Below are positions 1 through 12,010 of a stretch of DNA of 64,000 nt, one piece after another; position 1 is the stretch's first letter; every line of letters starts with the position of its first letter. Under the pieces are notes generated by a model. The model saw only the letters and a program-made list of their open reading frames with translations. It was not told the origin of the DNA and did no database searches. The DNA comes from Combretum micranthum. Taxonomy: Eukaryota; Streptophyta; Magnoliopsida; Myrtales; Combretaceae. The stretch spans positions 1,116,001 through 1,180,000 of the forward strand of contig JAMXBD010000056.1 in NCBI GenBank assembly GCA_024138025.1, in the 5' to 3' direction. Made by a program: the position numbers and the translations under genes.

Positions 1-746
1 AACAACGTGACATATGGAAGTTTATAAGGAAACACGCGTATCGCCTATTGGATCCATGCCCGTTTAGAATGAGAAGACTAATGAGCAAACTATATAAAAT
101 TGCACGTTCATGTTATATCATGCTTCAAGCTGTTGTACCGATTATCGATTATGAATTGAGCCTTTTAGCTAAGTGGGTTTTAAATGAATTTTGGAAATTT
201 TGAGAACTCATTGTTTGATGAAAAGAGAAGCGAAGATCAAAGTCTGGGTTTAAGAAATTGAAATATTTGATGAATGATTGCTCTAAGACTCATTTGTAAA
301 AATTCGAATGAATAATGGGAGTGGGAGTGTAGACAAATATTTCCTTTGAATCTCACACAAATGAGACTAGAGAAGTCCGTTGTCTATGTTGTTGCGTCCT
401 ATAATGAAGAAGCTTATTTGGTGAAAAGGATTCCATTGGAATATCCTTAGATGAGATTCAAAGAAGTCCCATCATGGACTTGAAAGAAAATCTCCATAGA
501 CATTCTTTCAGACAATAACATCTTAACAAAGTGTTTTATTTTCATTTTTTTCTTTATTTATTTTTGTAAGAACTTTGTGTCAATTTGCTTGAATCTTGTG
601 AGTTTTCGTCCATCCAATGTATCTTTTTGACATAGTACAGAGAATAAAAAAAGAACATAATGTACTACCTATCAAATAGCATATTTTTGCTCTTTATAAT
701 TATTTTCGATTAGTTGGCATTTTTATAATTATTTTTAAATACTTAA
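1..746. other. No gene recognised
   Basis: AT-rich sequence with no credible reading frame. The part around 230-650 is slightly richer in GC and free of obvious repeat ends, so a decayed exon or UTR cannot be excluded, but no protein family was recognised on either strand. Confidence 0.4.
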
Positions 747-1377
747 TGTTATAATCGGATCTAATAAATAACACAAACAATGGCAAAACAAGAACAAGAA
801 AATAAAGAACACACAAGATTTTACGTGGAAACCCTTACAAGAAAAACCACGGGCAAGGAGAGAGCGAAATCTACTAGTTTTGAAGAAGTAATTATAGAGG
901 ATATGTGTACAAGTGATCTCCTAACTCAAAAACTCACATAAACCCTAAAAACAACAAATGAACACTTATATCTGTCGTGTAGGCCGAATCAAGAGTTGGA
1001 ATATGAAAAATCACAAATTTTACTCCTACGCTGGCCAAAAGCCATCGACTTATGTCTCTAACGCCGGTTATGTACCTATAAAGGTCGACAGCATAAAGCC
1101 GACGTTCACAATTCATAGAATACAAATCTTTAACGCTGTCTTCAAAGGCCAGTAAGGCACAAGGTATAAACCAGAGGCGTAGGATCAAAAGTTGGTGGCA
1201 TTGAGCCAGCTTTGAACAATCACAAAAAAAAAACTTTAAAGCCAATGTGAAGACTGGTGGTGTAAGTCAAAAAACTGGCTGTACTTGAATTTAAGTCACA
1301 TATCCACAATAATCTCTACCTTGACACAAATTCAGAAGCAAAATCAACAAAATCCAATCTTTAACATATAAACAACA
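747..1377 (-). repeat. copia 3' LTR
   Basis: The 631-bp unit starts TGTTATAATC and ends AACAACA on the plus strand, giving the TG...CA ends of an LTR. On the minus strand a purine-rich tract (AAGAGGAGGAGAATG) lies just upstream, as expected for plus-strand priming. The stretch TTTTACGTGGAAACCC with a following ACCACGGGC segment is typical of plant copia LTRs. Positions 1,020-1,245 hold GC-rich words (ACGCCGG, GCCGACG, TTGAGCCAGC) like those in the long LTRs further along. The 103-codon minus-strand frame at 934-1,245 lies in the LTR and is not a gene. Confidence 0.75.
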
Positions 1378-1414
1378 AATCATTCTCCTCCTCTTACATA
1401 AACCCCAAAGCGGA

Positions 1415-2999
1415 TCAATCAAACACCAATCAAGTCTAGACAGTGCCTAAACTTGGTTATAGGAAGTATCTTGGTCATCATATCAGTAAAGTTATCATGT
1501 GTATTGACCTTGCTTATAGCAATATCACCATCAACGATAATATTACAAACAAAATGAGACTGACATCAATGTGCTTCGTCCTTTCATGATACATCTGATC
1601 CTTAGTAAGGTAGATTGCACTTTGATTGTCACAAAAAACTGTTGCAGCCTTCAAGTCATCACTAATCTCATCAAATAACCCTTTAACCAAATAGCTTCCT
1701 TAAAAGCTTCTGTAATTGCCATGTACTCAGCTTCAGTTGTGGATAAAGTAACTGTAGTTTGCAATGTGGCTTTCCAGCTAATAGTATAGCCACTAAGTGT
1801 AAAAATGTAACCTGTGATGGATCTTCTCTTATCAAATCTCTAGCAAAATCAAAATCCACAAAACCAACAATTCCATTTCTAATTCTATCAAATTGTAGAC
1901 AAATATTAGTAGTACCCCTTAAGTGCCTGAAAATCCACTCGATTGCTCTCTAGTATTCTTTACCAGGATTTACCGTATATCTATTGACAATACTCACAGC
2001 ATATAATAAATTTGGACATGTGCAGACCATTGCATACATAAGAGATCCTACAGCACTAGAATATGAAACTTTTGACATATATTCAACTTCTTCATTTAAC
2101 TGTAGAGATAAAGCATATGACAGTCTAAAATGTGTTGCTAAAGGTGTACTTACAAGCTTATCATTCATATTAAACTTATACAAAATCTTCTCAAAGTACT
2201 CTTCTGACTGAGATGCAACATATCTGCTTTTCTATCCTTTAGGATTTCCATCCCAAGTATCTTTTTTGCTGCTTTCAAGTCTTTCATTTCAAACTCTCTG
2301 TTTAACTGATTTTTAACCTTCTCAATCTATCATCTATCTTTTGCTACAATCAACATATCATCAACATATAAGATAGATAAACATAAGACCCATCTACACA
2401 TTTCTTAAAATACACATAGCTGTCAAAATTACTTCTACTGAAATCATGAGAAATAATGAATGAGTCAAATCTTTATACCACTGCCTAGGTGATTACTTTA
2501 AGCCATAAAGAGATTTCTTCAATATCCAAACATGATCCTCTTTTCCTGAGACCACAAAGTCCTGTGGCTGTTGCATGTAAATGCCTTCATCAAGCTCTCC
2601 ATACAATAAAGCAGTCTTCACATCCAACCGTCCAAGCTCAAGATTGTGCAAAGCTACAATACCAAGGAATGCTCTAATAGAGCCGTGATTCACAACAGGA
2701 GAAAATACATAAGTGAAATCAATACTTGGTATCTAATTGTAGCCTTTTGCAACAAGTTTTGCTTTGCATCTAGGCTCTTCAACACCTGGTGTTACTTCTT
2801 TTCTCTTAAATACCCATATGAATAGTCTTGTTCTTTTTAGGAAGCTTCACCAAATCCCAAGTGTCATTCTTGTAAAGGGATTACATCTCCTCCTGCATTG
2901 CAATCATCCACTTACTAGAGCACATGTTCCTTCTTAGGTACAAGTTTTGGAGATCTTGTATTTGTACCATACTTTATGTGATTAGGTTCTAGAAAATTT
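1415..2999 (-). pseudogene. copia pol remnant: reverse transcriptase and RNase H
   Basis: In minus-strand order one can read KAKLVAKGYN and FSPVV near 2,700-2,770, LDVKTALLYGELDEGIYMQQ near 2,580-2,640, the polymerase YVDD motif near 2,350-2,375, SYSSAVGSLMYAMVCTCPNL near 1,990-2,080, and a C-terminal MTKILP...[11 protein letters not shown] segment near 1,415-1,480. These belong to the polymerase, connection and RNase H parts of a copia polyprotein. The order and spacing are normal, but frame changes and stops break it into pieces. The YVDD residues survive. It would have copied element RNA in the cytoplasmic particle; it cannot be functional now. Confidence 0.85.
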
Positions 3000-3080
3000 A
3001 TCCTCATACCCTATTTTATGACCTCTAATACCTAGCTAAACCATATAAGATTGAGTAAGGTGAAGGTAGATGCCCAGCAT

Positions 3081-5576
3081 GATCAGGTCACCTATTTACA
3101 TCTAGTTTTTATATACCTAGTAAAAGAAAAAAAATTGAATAAACGAGAAAAGAAAACCACAGAATAACTTTTTCTATACACGCAAAAATTCTCTAATAGC
3201 CTAATACTCTTGGAAAACACATAAATTCAACATTGAAAAATGTGTCAAATGATGAAATGATTTGAACTGCAGTCCAGTATGCTCGAGTCTAATAGTTTTT
3301 CATACGTTTTTGGTCCTATAACCCCTCATATGAAAAAATTGCAACCATTAAAGTTAATACATCCATAGACTAAAAATCATATTTATTTGTGTATTTATGA
3401 TCTAAACAATCCCTAAATTAAATAATTATCTCATCAACACCATATTTCAAACACAAAGATGATAATTCTTTATCGTGTATATAGGTTAAAGTAAATCCAA
3501 TATTTATGCCTTTAGAAGAGGCGTCTTCCTTTGTATTGCTTCAGTTTTAAAACCGTGTTTAATGTTTTTTAGAGAATAATTAATTCATATTTTTCTTTCT
3601 TGGGAAAAAATTCTCTTAGACTAGGCATTACCATTTTATAGGCCTATGTTGTTTGTTGTTTGTTACCCCTTATTTCCCCCTCTTTTCGTTTATGCACTTT
3701 ATCCTTCACATTAAAGACTAATTTTGGTCCATAAACTCTTTATCAAGTTTCCCTTGACACAACAATGAAACAATATCAACCCCAAAAATCGAAATATTAG
3801 CAAAGAAACATTCTTGAGGTCCTTCCTCTTTGACTTGTCTCCCATTATTTCCACCTTCATATATTGCCGCCATTGCCGTAATCCAATGGTTTTCAAGTAA
3901 TCACCTCTAATCCCTTTCCGCCTTACCTCATTCTCATTTATGTGTAGGTGAGCGCATGCATGTAAGGTCCGAGAAGATGATCAGCCACACTAGGACTGTA
4001 ACACAACCCGGACTCCTATGAGAGGTAGTAGTGGCGAATTTTTTGCAATGGCCACTATATTAACAATATCTTATAAGAGACTTTTGAATTAACTAATATT
4101 TAGAAATGATTACTTTATAATCCTCTTTTCCCTTTCTTAATAGGATTATAATCTACACACATAGATATATACTTGTCATCTCTTTTTCTCTTATGGCACG
4201 TTTAATATGCAGAAATGGACCATAATGAAAACATGACTCTGGCTTTCATTCCCTTTCTCAATGTTTGAAAGCGTTTTTAGAAGTCGAAATCACGATTCTT
4301 TGGAATTGACAATTCTAGCTTTGAAGAGGAATTCGATTCTTCCTTTTCAAAAGGTAGAATCGCGATTTCATCCAATCCTTATTAATTATATGTAGTATAA
4401 TTACTTTTTTTATCTCATCATGTATTTATATTTTGTATTTGTTACTAAGGATATTCCCGATAATTACATTTTTTAATCATTTCATTTCAAATTATTTATG
4501 TACCAAACGTGATATTAAAATTATAAACTATGAAGTGATCAAGATTGATGGAGTTTATACATTTTACGGGCTTGTACAAGGAGCTTATGAAACTGATTGG
4601 ACATTGGTTGTCAGCTCTTTTCAAATGGCATTCTATTTGGGCTTTGGGCCCATAATGGTGGATCTAGCGTTTAGCAAGTTTTTGTATTTGATCTCATCAA
4701 CATCAAGTTTTCAGAAATAACTCATCGCTATTGATTGAAGAGAGGAAGACTATTATAGATATATTACATATTATATATCATAAATGAATAAGTATCAAAA
4801 ATATATAGATCAATGTTAAATAACAGAGAAAATTGATGGCTTTCTAGAAAAAAGTGCTATACATGCGTCATGCTAGCAAGTTCTTGCTAAAATTTTATTG
4901 TAATTATGACCACTTATGCATATATATAACGTGAAATTCTAAAAATGATTCGCGGTGTATCAATATCTTGAAGTCATTATAAAAGCCAACTAATTATTTG
5001 ATTGTTATATCAAAATTTTATTATATCGTTAAAGTTCTTATTAATATTACTGTTCCAGTTAAATTAAATTTACACATCAGGTTGGCTTGGTTGGGATTTT
5101 TTTATCTATATGTTATTTGAAATATTTTTTCTATAATATTATTTGAAAATAATAATAAACCCATAAAATGCTATGCAACGATTTGTAAAAGCTTTGGAAT
5201 CAGATTTAAAAATTTATTCTATAAGAATATATAATCACTACACATTGGGGTATGAAACTTTGGCTCTCAACACTTTCTAAAAGAACCCACCTGAAAAATA
5301 AACAAAACCACCTATCTATCTCAGAGATGTCCTAAGCTCAATGGCCCGAAGGCCTCGAGTAAGATTATATTAATTCACGTTTGTAGGCTATTGTACTCCC
5401 AATTATTGGCTTAACTAATCCTGATTTGGTGATTTAGCATATAAAAGCATGAAAAAGTCGCCATAAGTTCATCAGTAAAGAACACAAGGGAAATATTGAA
5501 GGCCAAAAATAAAGGGGGAAAAAAAACCCAATGGGATAAAACCTGTGGGTGTATCCGAACTTTTATATCTTTTATT
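3081..5576. other. AT-rich stretch, no gene recognised
   Basis: No gene, RNA or complete element was recognised. Short frames at 3,711-3,896 and 4,433-4,720 match nothing I know and have no supporting context. Slightly GC-richer patches occur near 3,930-4,030 and 4,300-4,380. Confidence 0.4.
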
Positions 5577-5847
5577 GGAACAATGTCACAAATAATATTT
5601 AAATGTTGGAAAAATGTGCAATTAAGTACATAAACTTTAAAATTGATCCATTTAGTATCCAAAAGAACTTGATTGAGGTACTGATGGCATGCACGAAAAG
5701 TTTTTTTGAGTATAAATTGATCAATTTAAAAGTTCAAGTACTAATTGGCCAAAAAAAAAAAATTCAAGAACTAAATTGATAAATTTCAAAAATCAAGTAT
5801 CTAATTGCATATTTTGTTAAAGTTTAGATATCATTTGTGACATTAAC
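5577..5847. mobile_element. Mutator-like foldback MITE, copy 1
   Basis: The two halves are inverted copies. The left arm reads GGAACAATGTCACAAAT and the right end, reverse-complemented, GTTAATGTCACAAATGATAT, followed by matching blocks (GCAATTAGATAC, ATCAATTTAGT). Possible 9-bp TSDs are TCTTTTATT and TCTTTCGAT (6 of 9). The family recurs at 7.5, 13.3 and 25.6 kb. An internal A-run lies at 5,750-5,762. Confidence 0.65.
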
Positions 5848-5903
5848 TCTTTCGATTTTAGGGTCTAGTCAGTTCCTTTAATTATGGTCATTTTGGCATC
5901 TTA

Positions 5904-6063
5904 TGTTTGTTGTTTTCAAACAGATTGTTTGCAAAGAAACATATATAGATGAAAATAGATATTTTTATTTATAAATATCAAATAGACCATATACAGATAA
6001 GATACAGATGTAAATCAAATACAGATATGGTACAAATAAAAATCAGACAATCCAAACAGACCC
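5904..6063. mobile_element. Tourist-like (PIF/Harbinger-type) MITE, copy A
   Basis: The right end, reverse-complemented, reads GGGTCTGTTTGGATTGTC and is followed by TTA; a TTA also precedes the weaker left end (TGTTTGTTGTTTTC). A 3-bp TTA TSD and a GGGTCTGTTTGG end suit Tourist-type elements. Three related but more worn copies lie at 15.5, 23.7 and 32.9 kb. Confidence 0.5.
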
Positions 6064-7042
6064 TTAATCTAAACTTTAAATTTTTTCAGCTCAGTACCTC
6101 TCCTTTCTAAATGAAAGAGATCAATAAATACTTCTGTTATAATGGCGGTTAGGGATAAAGCCAATATAAGTACTCAGACATATATATTATATATATATAT
6201 ATAATTTTAGTATCTAAACTTTAAACTTTTGTTTTAGTACCCAAGCATTTTGAAAGAGATAAATTAATATTAATTTTAGAACAATCATTATTATAAAATG
6301 GAAAAATAATACTATAAGTATCTCGATTTTCATATTTTTTATCCATATCAGTACTCAAAATTTATTATTATTATTATTATTATTTAGTACTTCAACTTAC
6401 TAAGGTAAGACAAATAAGTATTCTCTATTGGGAAAAGTGTTACATTTAGAACCTAAACTTTATTTATTTTTACAATTAACTACCTAAAATTTAAATGTGT
6501 CAATTTCATACCTAGGCTATGTCTATATTTAAAATTACAATTGAACTTTACACATATTTGCAATGAACCACTTTACCTTAATAATATAAATGGTCTTGAA
6601 AAGTTTATAAGTAGTAAATTGATACTTTTAAATTTCAAGCAGTTAAATGAACAAATGGGTTAAGTTCAAATTCCAAATGTGACATGTAACTTTCTTTATT
6701 ATAACATTTGTAAAAATATCATAAAGAAACCAACAAATAATATTGAATTATAACAATATACTATTATCTTTTTTAATATTTGTCTATATTTATACTTTTT
6801 TTTTTTTTTTTTGGCCATTCTCTTTATACAGTTGAAGTACTACAATGGAAAGGAAAAAAGAAGGAAGAGTTTGAGCACTAAAAATGGAAAGAAAATAAAA
6901 GTTGAGATGCTGTGATTTTTTCATTAGGATAACAACCATAATAAAGAAGGTACTAATTTGTCACATAAAATGGTTAAGGTACCAAACTGAAAAAATTTAA
7001 ATTTGAAGTAATAAAATTATATATATATTATATATATAGATA
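6064..7042. repeat. Composite foldback with internal insertions
   Basis: Segments near the left end (AAATTTTTTCAGCTCAGTACC; CTTCTGTTATAATGGCGGTT) recur inverted near the right end (AAATTTTTTCAGTTTGGTACC; CTTCTTTATTATGGTTGTTA), so the arms once matched. A separate MITE sits inside at 6,430-6,691. TA and ATT microsatellites (6,175-6,204, 6,361-6,384, 7,018-7,042) mark the arms and ends. Boundaries are approximate. Confidence 0.4.
6430..6691. mobile_element. Mutator-like foldback MITE nested in a foldback
   Basis: The left end is GGGAAAAGTGTTACATTTAG; the right end, reverse-complemented, AGTTACATGTCACATTTGG. The flanking 9-mers TTCTCTATT and TTCTTTATT match at 8 of 9 positions, the TSD length of Mutator-like elements. 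Arms continue as inverted copies for about 90 bp. Confidence 0.65.
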
Positions 7043-7506
7043 TGAGGTCACCTATTTTCACTTATTTTTTCCCCACCCTAGTTGAACATAATGAGTTATG
7101 TCATGGACTTGATTGAGATGAAGTCTAATTTTATCGAACTAAAGAGGCCTCCTGGTACTCAAGCCCACCTATTGGATGACTTTAGCTTCTAGATGAAATC
7201 CACGAGAGCCCAGCTCACTCCTCGGGGTACCATGAAGCTACTGCCCGTGTTCCATTTGAGGAATGCGGACATCCATTGACTACCGACTACCGTCCTTCCT
7301 CACAAGTGCATGTGATGTTGAGCGAATCCAATAGAACAAAGCCACACTTCTTTATTCATCTGATTAGCCCTTTTGCGCTAAACCCCAACATGCTGAATTC
7401 AGTAACATACTAGTGTATCAAATGGCATAATACAATCTTTTTTTCTTGAAAACTTAGTTCCGTTTAAAAATTACCATCAATAAGATTTAGAATGTTATAT
7501 TTTTAA
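7043..7506. other. GC-richer patch, no gene recognised
   Basis: 7,090-7,400 is clearly richer in GC than its surroundings and contains no repeat ends. Frames are short and interrupted. It may be an old gene or element fragment but nothing could be identified. Confidence 0.35.
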
Positions 7507-7750
7507 GGGTTAATGTTATCAATGGTATATGGATTTTTACAAAATATGTAATTATATACTTGAACATTAGAATAGATCAATTTAGTACCTGAAAAAACTT
7601 TTCGTGTACACTAATAATATCTATATTAAGTTCTTTTATGTATTAAATCGATTAATTTCAAAGTCCAGGTGCTAAATTGATCAATTTTAAAATTCAGGTA
7701 TTTAATTATATATTTTACCAAAGTTCGGATATCATTTGTGATATTATTTC
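7507..7750. mobile_element. Mutator-like foldback MITE, copy 2
   Basis: Terminal repeats GGGTTAATGTTATCAATG (left) and GAAATAATATCACAAATG (right, reverse-complemented) bound a 244-bp foldback. The 9-mers outside are TATTTTTAA and AATTTTTAA, 8 of 9 identical. Same family as the copies at 5.6, 13.3 and 25.6 kb. Confidence 0.75.
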
Positions 7751-8899
7751 AATTTTTAACTAGGTTGGTTAATGCTTGAGAAAGATGGATAGTAGTTTTA
7801 CGTTTGTTTGAAATACAAATTTCTTTTCTTCTTACATCCATTTGTTGAATCTTAAAATAACGCAAGTTGAATAACATATAAAATTGTAAGTCTCGTTTAG
7901 TTATTTATTGTTGAAAAACTTTTTGTTACTCATAGAAATATCTAAATAACATTTGATTACAAAGACTTGACAACTCAATATAATGAATATTGGGCAGTAC
8001 GATAGTCTTATACCTTATTTGATATATATTGTACTATAAAGATTTTTGTATTGTCCATTATTTGATATACACGCGTACAGTATAAAATTTTATTTTGATA
8101 ATGAAACCCTTATATAGTCATGCACAAAAATTATAATTAGTGGCAAATGATGATGATTTATTGGTAATTATGTGACTATAGTGATAAAAATTTATCAAAT
8201 ACATTTTCCAAATCAAACATAATATAATGACATTTATTTAATCTAGTACAATAAAAAATTATACAATCAAACACTATCTTAGTATTATATGAAATCGTGT
8301 TTGTGAATCACAACATAAATACATACCTATCAAGTGAGAGATACAGTTATCTATCTAATTAGTATTTAATGATTTTATATACAATAAAAAATATATGCAT
8401 TAAAAGTTCCTGAAAACTCTTTATCTTTAGAAGCTTTTTCGTTCCTCGTTTTTGGCTCCACGAGACTCTTTTTTTCCTCTTCCAAGGACACTCGAAGTGC
8501 AACACGACGTCTTTCGTTCGACAAATATTTCATATTCATGGTTTCACTTCTTCTTTTTTTCTTTCATGAAAAAAATTAAATTGCCTTAATGAAAGCATAA
8601 CATAGGAGTGGGAGAAGACCACCTTGTGTGTGTATTATTGATGGGTTCCACCACAGACCAGACCACCTTCACATGAGCAATTACTGTTGTCTCTCATGTG
8701 ATCATGTGTGTATGTTCTAACAATGATCTTTATCATTGTTTCTCTTTCTTGCTTCCCTATGGAAATATTGGAACAAATCTTTTAGATGTAAACATGTTTG
8801 CTTCATTTTCATCCTATGTTGTCTTGGAAAGAAAAGATGTTTGAAGAAACACAAATGGACCTATGCAAGTGAACTAAAAGGAAAGGAATTGATGCCAAC
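7751..8899. other. AT-rich stretch, no gene recognised
   Basis: No gene or complete element seen. A 77-codon plus-strand frame at 8,736-8,969 runs into the hAT remnant and has no recognisable domain. Confidence 0.4.
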
Positions 8900-9471
8900 A
8901 TGGACAGGTTCTACGGTTCAGAATATTTTCATGAATAGTAAAATTTATTATCTATTTATAAATATTTAATGTGTTATTATTAATAACATAAATAAATATA
9001 AGCTAAAATTATATATAATTTAGATTATATAAACTTTTCTTAAAAACAAAATTCATTGGTTTAATAACATGAGACAATTTTTTATGTTGTAATTTTCTTT
9101 TTATCCTCTAGGGTATTTTGCAATCTCATATTATTAACTACAATTGATGATATTGGTTGTGTTTGATAATAAATAAATGTGCATTCTAAACAAATTTTTA
9201 AAAATTTTGGTTAAATAATTTAATACTTTTAGACTCAATAAATAATTATTTTGAGTTTAAAATTTATTTTATTAAAAATAAAATTCGTTGATTTATTTTT
9301 TTATTTTTACTTAAAAAAAAAAGCAGTTCCACGGTTCCAAAACTAGAACCAGGAACTTCCGTTCTATAGAACCGGAACGAAACTGCGGGAGACGATTTTT
9401 GTTCCGATTTCTCATTTTCAAGACTTGAAATTTGCAGTTTCAGTTCGGTTCTAGGATCGTGCCTATGTCTA
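8900..9471. mobile_element. hAT-like non-autonomous element, partial
   Basis: From about 8,940 this is a diverged copy of the element at 47,155-47,924: the same AT-rich core and then a GGTTC-rich end (CACGGTTCCAAAACTAGAACC) closing with ATGTCTA at 9,471. The first 200 bp or so of the sister copy, including its GC-rich left arm, are missing or worn away, so no TSD can be assigned. Confidence 0.6.
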
Positions 9472-10905
9472 GATGCATAAACTGGCAAAGGTATATATTA
9501 CTAATTTAGTGGCATCAATTTCATTTTTACAGTGTTTCACAAAACTTTCCATTTTGCTATTATTAGGTATAATTGTAAGTAAGCTAAGGATTACATCTGT
9601 AAAATGCTCCTCCAACGACTTGACATTTCATTATCATAATATTCCCGCACATTTACTTTGTTTGGAACTCTCTCATGTTTTGTTGAGTCACACATGAAAT
9701 ACTATACTCTCTCATGCAATTAGGGGTAGTCAATTAGTGTTGGTCCCATCAATTTGCCCTCCATCTAGATTCATTTAATTGAATTCACGCACAAATAAGG
9801 ACCACAAGCTCGAGAAGTAAAATATTTTTAAATAAACATATAATTTGACATATCAAAAGAAAATTCATTTTTCAAATACAAATATGGAACCATTGATATT
9901 GTGCAATTACATTCGTAGCTAGCTTTTGGACTTTAATATCCATATAAATTTTTAGCAATGCTTCTATTTAGCTATGTGCTTAGATAGGGTGATAAAAACT
10001 ATAAATTTCCATTACATAGTCGCACCCGATCTTCTACTATTCATTTTTCTCATTTCCTTATAATTTTAAAACTAATTATTAATTAACTTCTAAATTATCT
10101 TATTGTATCATATTCATTCCTAACTTACTCTTTTATTTCTAATTTACGCTTTCATATAAACCTCCTACACTAACTCTAGATATTTTAATCTATGTATATT
10201 ACCTAATTTATACATTTTAATGCAAATAAGTGTTCCTTTAGACATGTGCTTGTATAAATACAAGATGTGCTATGATATCACCTTTGGTTTATTCAAAATC
10301 CTATAGTAATTAGCTTTAATTTCTTCTTTGTCACAATACATGTAACTTGCTTAAATGTGACTTTTTTTCCACTTGTCAACCCCCTTCTAGATGATCTTCC
10401 CTAAATATATATGTTTAAGAGGATCCTTAAATTCTAATCATATATCAAGGTAAGAGTGCTACCAAACCTAGATATAAAAATATGATTTGAAAGAGAAAGT
10501 GATATAGAGGAAATTTCTAAAATGCATTGTATTATTCACTTAAATATAAATACTTCATAAAGGAGGTGATATACTCTTTATATCCAAGTAGCTAACTCAA
10601 GATGCAAGCCAAGATTTATTCAACCACATATCTATAAATTATTTTTACCTACCACTATCATAAATAGATCCATCTAATTCTAACTAAATGGATACTTTGA
10701 ATTTGGATAATATAACATGGGGCCAATAAAATGGAAAAAAAAAAAAGGAAGGGGGGGGAGGAGGAGGAGTGGTTGGTGGGATTTTCCTTCACCTAATTTA
10801 GCCATATTCCTTCCAAAGAACCAAGTATTTATGCTTAATGGGTGACTTTGGCAATAAGGATTTTGTCTACCTTCTTGTCATATAAGACCCTAATGCTAAT
10901 AATTA
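9472..10905. other. AT-rich stretch, no gene recognised
   Basis: No credible gene. An A-run followed by G-rich and GGA repeats lies at 10,736-10,773. Confidence 0.4.
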
Positions 10906-11063
10906 TAGGTTTAAGTCAAAACTAGGCTTTTTTGTTTTGGCCATTAAAAAAAAAATTGGGTTTCAAAACCTATAATTTAGATTTATTTTCCAAATGATTA
11001 AAACCCATATTTATATGATATGGATGAGTTTGGTTTTCAAAGCCTAGTTTTGACATAAACCTA
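10906..11063. repeat. Small foldback repeat (158 bp)
   Basis: The ends are near-perfect inverted repeats: TAGGTTTAAGTCAAAACTAG on the left and, reverse-complemented, TAGGTTTATGTCAAAACTAG on the right. The arms continue with imperfect pairing. No clear TSD, so the superfamily is left open. Confidence 0.6.
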
Positions 11064-11647
11064 ACTCTTTGGGCTAAGTAATAAGGCCTAGAGCTTGAAG
11101 TTTATGAAATTTGGATGATTAAGGGATATTTGATATGATGGGTTTGGAGTAGGACCGTTAAACTAAATCGATCTATTTGCTCTCAACCTTTCTTAAGAAA
11201 CTTATACACTTAAAGAGATCTTCTATGTTCTACGAGAACTCATCTTACCCGTTAATTGTTAGTATGATTGGATGGACATTATCAAGATCAAGGCTCTATA
11301 AATACCACAAAAGTCCTCCTCCTTTAGTGGATTCATAAATTGCATGTTATTGAAATATTCTCACAAAAGATCAAATAAAGCATAAAGTAAAGAACCACTT
11401 CTCCTCTAGAATAGTTGGATTGATGTTATGCAACCCCTCTACTTGTCATTAGTGCGTTCAAACTCTCTGAGACTATCTATCCCTCTTCCCTACCTTCTCA
11501 CTCTTAGTTAGTCCTTACGTGTACTCCTATATCACTCCTCTGAGGCCAAGTATAGTGCAAGACGCACATTGCATGCAAGTGACCATTGCTACCGGATCCA
11601 TTCTACTACAATAAATATATATAGGTGATGTCATTTGAAATATATAT
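11064..11647. other. No gene recognised
   Basis: Mixed-composition DNA without an identifiable gene; 11,400-11,600 is somewhat GC-richer than its surroundings. Confidence 0.35.
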
Positions 11648-12010
11648 GGGATCATGTCAATTTTAGTATCTGAATTTTCATGAAAATTCAATTTGGTATC
11701 TGAATTTTGAAATGATTAATTTAAAACCTCAATCGAACTTTTCTTAACCATTTTTACTACCTAAACTAATGTTGTTTGTTTTTGTTACTAATGTAGAAGA
11801 GACAGTTTATCAGTGATATACAGTGTTAAAAGTTGTAGTCAAAATTTAATGATAAACTGCCTTTTTGAGGTTAAAAAACAAAGAAAACGATGTTAGAAAG
11901 GTAGTAAAAGTAGTTATGAGTTTGATTGGGTATTAAATTAACATTTTCAAAGTTTAAGTACCAAAAAAAAAATTATTGTAAAGTTCATGTATCAAATTGG
12001 ACATTTGCCT
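11648..12010. mobile_element. Foldback element of another family
   Basis: Inverted arms: GGGATCATGTCAATTTTAG on the left, and AGGCAAATGTCCAATTTGATA on the reverse-complemented right, followed by matching blocks (TGGTATCTGAATTTTGAAA against TGGTACTTAAACTTTGAAA). The unpaired middle holds ATGTAGAAGAGACAG. TSDs are unclear because both flanks are simple repeats. Confidence 0.5.

Larger units (their letters stand above)
747..3080 (-). mobile_element. 3' half of a Ty1/copia retrotransposon
   Basis: Read on the minus strand, this is reverse transcriptase, RNase H, a purine-rich tract and an LTR, the order at the 3' end of a copia element. No second LTR, integrase or gag is seen above about 3,080, so the element is truncated in the N-terminal part of reverse transcriptase. 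Stops and frameshifts throughout show it is dead. The upper limit is where recognisable pol similarity fades and is approximate. Confidence 0.85.

Noticed and set aside
934..1245. 103-codon minus-strand frame
   Set aside because: It lies inside the copia LTR; the peptide has no recognisable features.
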